Positions 7,196 to 9,501 of a stretch of 9,501 nucleotides of DNA are shown here, in pieces (positions within the stretch are counted from its first letter, which is position 1; every line of letters begins with the position of its first letter). The translations under genes and the position numbers were made by a program. This DNA is from Actinomycetes bacterium (GTDB lineage: Bacteria > Actinomycetota > CADDZG01 > JAHWKV01). Below the pieces are notes generated by a model. It did no database searches and was not told the origin of the DNA. It saw only the letters and a list, made by a program, of their open reading frames with translations. Location of the stretch: positions 1-9,501 of the forward strand of contig JAJCYF010000142.1 of the NCBI GenBank assembly GCA_029263035.1, read 5' to 3'.

Positions 7196-8160
7196 CAGGG
7201 ACGGTCCCTCATGGCGACAAACTTCAGATACAGGACGATGAAGCCGAGGATCATGGCGAACAGCACGATCGACGACGACGCTGCCGTGAACACGTCGTTG
7301 GTGGGCGGCAGGTACCGGTTGCCGATATAGGTGCCCAGCACCGGTTCCACCCGGCCGGCCAGCACCAGAGCCAGCTCGTAGATGCGGAACGCATCGATGG
7401 CCCTGAGGATCACCGCCATGGTGATGAAGGGAACCAGCATCGGCAGCGTGATCTTTTTGAAGGTCTGCCATTTCGAGGCGCCGTCGACGCTGGCCGCCTC
7501 GTAGACGTCCTCGGAGATGGACTGCAGGCCGGCAATGAAGATCAGGACCACCACCGGCAGCACCTTCCACATATCGGCGATGGCCACCGTGAACAGTGTC
7601 CGCCAGCCCCCGGCCACGGTCCAGCTGAGGGGAACGAAGGTCCAGTCCGGGAGGGGCAGCTTATTGAACTGGTCGGCCAGGCCGGCCAGCAGGCTGTTCA
7701 GGTACCCGCTGCGGGAGAACAGCAGCAGCATGACCGCACCGGAGACGATGGTCGGAACCCCAAGGGGGATCAGGATGATCGTCCGGACCAGGCTGCGGCC
7801 CCGGAATTTCGCGTTCAGTGCCAGGGCGGTCGTCAGACCGATCACCAGCTCCAGGACCAGCGAGAGGAGCGCCACGATAATGGTGTTTTTGAACGCGGTC
7901 CGGAAGGTCTGGGAGTCCAGGATCGACCGGTAGTTCTCGGTGGAGGGAAAGGAGTTGCCTTCGGCGCCGGAAAGCGACAGGCGAAAGGTATCCAGGATGG
8001 GAACCAGGGTCAGCGCCAGGATGTAGAGGACCAGCGGGGTCACCAGGGCTATCTCGAACCGGTGCCGGCGAAACCAGCTCTTGCCCGGCCGGCGGGGGGC
8101 GGCGTTCCCCAAGTCCTTGGAAGCCACCCCGCCCAGCGCAGCCTCCTGGGAGGTGCTCAC
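7195..8160 (-). CDS. Carbohydrate ABC transporter permease 1 (MalF/UgpA-type, CUT1)
   Basis: 321-residue inner-membrane channel subunit. A cytoplasmic N-terminal arm of about 35 residues, rich in Arg and Lys near its end (RRPGKSWFRRHRFE), precedes the first membrane segment (about 37-57). Further segments follow at about 92-115, 126-148, 190-212, 240-255 and 290-315. The EAA motif is EAASVDGASKWQ from 221, ending in ITLP at 237-240. It starts at GTG 8160, overlapping the ATPase stop by four bases (GTGA), and its own stop overlaps the permease 2 start. The N-terminal arm is typical of the UgpA/MalF side of CUT1 heterodimers. Confidence 0.95.
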   Translation of the reverse strand: MSTSQEAALGGVASKDLGNAAPRRPGKSWFRRHRFEIALVTPLVLYILALTLVPILDTFRLSLSGAEGNSFPSTENYRSILDSQTFRTAFKNTIIVALLSLVLELVIGLTTALALNAKFRGRSLVRTIILIPLGVPTIVSGAVMLLLFSRSGYLNSLLAGLADQFNKLPLPDWTFVPLSWTVAGGWRTLFTVAIADMWKVLPVVVLIFIAGLQSISEDVYEAASVDGASKWQTFKKITLPMLVPFITMAVILRAIDAFRIYELALVLAGRVEPVLGTYIGNRYLPPTNDVFTAASSSIVLFAMILGFIVLYLKFVAMRDRP

Positions 8161-9341
8161 AGCAGGTTCTCGCCGGTGACCGTGTCGAAGAAATAGAGGC
8201 GGTCCAGGTCGACGGCAAGCTTTACTCTCTGCCCCTCGGTTACGGCGGTCCTCGAGTTCAGCCGGGCGGTGAATATCGAGTGTCCCTCACTGGTGGGCTT
8301 GTAGGCCGGCGTCCCGTGCCGCTTGTCCGCCTCCAGCTCGATCGCGTCCTGGATCTGAACCTTCGGCGACGCCACCTCAAAGTAGGCAACGGTCTCGGCG
8401 CCCAGCGTCTCGACCAGGCTGAGCTCCACCTCAATGTGCCCGACCGAGGTGGTGCCGGCAACCAGCTCGGGATCCTCGAAACCCTCGGGCCGGATTCCCA
8501 GGACCACGTCGTGGCCGATGTGCTCCTTCAGCTCGGCAACCATGGGCATCTCCAGCTCGTGGCCCGCAAACCTGATCGAAATGTTGCCGCCGGAAAGCTC
8601 CAGGGAGGCCGTAACCATGTTCATGGCCGGCGACCCGATGAATCCGGCGACGAACAGGTTGACCGGGTTGTCGTAAAGGGTCTGGGGGCTGTCGACCTGC
8701 TGCAGCTTGCCTCCCCGAAGAACCGCGACGCGGTCCGCCATGGTGACCGCCTCCACCTGGTCGTGGGTCACGTAGACAGTGGTGGTGCCCAGCCGGCGGT
8801 GGAGCCGCTCGATCTCAATGCGCATCTGGACCCGGAGCTTGGCGTCCAGGTTGGAAAGCGGCTCGTCCATGAGGAAGGCGGAGGGCTCGCGGACGATGGC
8901 CCGGCCCATCGCCACCCGCTGGCGCTGGCCGCCGGAAAGCTGCTTGGGCTTACGATGAAGGTACTGGCGGATGTCCAGTAGGTCCGCCGCCTCCTCTACG
9001 CGGGACTGGATCTGATCCTTCGGCACGTCACGCAGTTTGAGGCCGAACGCCATGTTCTCGAAAACCGTCATGTGGGGGTAGAGGGCGTAGTTCTGGAACA
9101 CCATTGCGATGTCCCGGTCCCGGGGCGGCAGGTCGTTGACCACCTTGTCGCCGATCCGGATGTCGCCCGAGCTAATCTCCTCCAGCCCGGCGATCATGCG
9201 GAGGGCGGTGCTCTTGCCGGACCCGGAGGGGCCGACCAGAACCATGAACTCGCCGTCGGCTATGTGCAGGTCGAGGGCGTCGACCCCCAGGGTCCCGTCG
9301 GGAAACCGCCGGGTTGCCTTTTCCAGCGCGATCTCTGCCAT
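8157..9341 (-). CDS. Sugar ABC transporter ATP-binding protein (MalK/UgpC/MsmX-type)
   Basis: 394-residue cytoplasmic ATPase that powers the importer. All motifs are intact: Walker A GPSGSGKST (37-45), Q-loop Gln83 in VFQNYALYPHM, signature LSGGQ (135-139), Walker B FLMDE (156-160), D-loop SNLD and switch His193 in VTHD. A C-terminal regulatory region of about 160 residues with the TOBE/OB-fold pattern follows, as in MalK and UgpC, and ends in LYFFDTVTGENLL. It is somewhat longer than the usual 360-370 residues because of extra sequence in the last third. ATG 9341 has GGGAGGG ending six bases upstream, a good ribosome-binding site. It is first in the operon and overlaps permease 1 by four bases. 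MsmX-like ATPases can serve several importers, but the position next to its own permeases argues for a dedicated role. Confidence 0.96.
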   Translation of the reverse strand: MAEIALEKATRRFPDGTLGVDALDLHIADGEFMVLVGPSGSGKSTALRMIAGLEEISSGDIRIGDKVVNDLPPRDRDIAMVFQNYALYPHMTVFENMAFGLKLRDVPKDQIQSRVEEAADLLDIRQYLHRKPKQLSGGQRQRVAMGRAIVREPSAFLMDEPLSNLDAKLRVQMRIEIERLHRRLGTTTVYVTHDQVEAVTMADRVAVLRGGKLQQVDSPQTLYDNPVNLFVAGFIGSPAMNMVTASLELSGGNISIRFAGHELEMPMVAELKEHIGHDVVLGIRPEGFEDPELVAGTTSVGHIEVELSLVETLGAETVAYFEVASPKVQIQDAIELEADKRHGTPAYKPTSEGHSIFTARLNSRTAVTEGQRVKLAVDLDRLYFFDTVTGENLL

Positions 9342-9501
9342 CTACCGCCCTCCCGGACGCATCTTTGCCCATTCTAGTCCGCGCCAACCATCCATTTTCC
9401 AGCGGGTTCTGCAGGCCCGGCCGGACACCCGTGGCAGCACCCCCGCGGGTCCACGTGCCTTCACCCTTTCCCCGGGCTGCGCCGTCACGAGAATTGTCAG
9501 G
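9342..9501 (-). promoter_or_regulatory. Upstream region of the transporter operon, with weak -10 candidate
   Basis: No gene is seen here. On the minus strand TAGAAT at 9376-9371 could be a -10 hexamer, giving a 5' leader of about 23 bases before ATG 9341. No matching -35 hexamer was found at 16-19 bases (the 17-base position reads GAAAAT). Small palindromes CCCGCGGG (9442-9449) and CACGTG (9452-9457) are present but are short and GC-driven. No clear LacI-type operator was recognised. The operon promoter probably lies here or just beyond the window edge. Confidence 0.25.

Noticed and set aside
7196..7570. N-terminal extension of permease 2 up to 7570
   Set aside because: It would overlap permease 1 by 375 bases, and the extra sequence has no membrane-protein character. 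ATG 7195 has a ribosome-binding site and the usual coupled overlap.

Overview
The window is GC-rich (roughly two-thirds G+C by eye) and densely coded. It uses GTG as well as ATG starts, carries a SARP/BTAD-type regulator, and encodes a lipoprotein solute-binding protein. This fits a member of the Actinomycetota, possibly an uncultured soil lineage. No rRNA, tRNA, CRISPR array, insertion sequence or phage gene was seen, so lineage below phylum is not supported.

Layout: (1) 1-118 holds two identical 57-bp tandem copies of a non-coding repeat, followed by a short leader to about 279. (2) 280-3453 (+) encodes a large regulator: winged-helix DNA-binding domain, BTAD domain, AAA/STAND-type ATPase and TPR-like C-terminus. 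(3) 3529-4908 (+), 75 bp further on, encodes a berberine-bridge-type FAD-linked oxidoreductase. (4) 4923-4951 is a perfect 12-bp hairpin between the convergent transcription units. (5) 9341 back to 4967 (-) is a complete CUT1-type carbohydrate ABC importer operon in the order ATPase, permease 1, permease 2, solute-binding lipoprotein. Its first three genes are coupled by stop/start overlaps. (6) 9342-9501 is the upstream region of that operon.

How the parts may work together: the minus-strand operon encodes every part of a binding-protein-dependent sugar importer: a membrane-anchored receptor, two channel subunits and a MalK/UgpC-type ATPase. The substrate cannot be read from the sequence. 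The regulator and the oxidoreductase are collinear and probably form a second unit, with the regulator a candidate activator of the oxidoreductase; this is inference from position.

The least explained signal is the tandem repeat upstream of the regulator. A 14-base core of it, AGCCACGACTTTGT, recurs on the opposite strand in the 18-bp gap before the solute-binding protein gene, and a 10-base part of the repeat lies just upstream of the oxidoreductase start. No convincing wholly new system was identified; the protein families are known ones.
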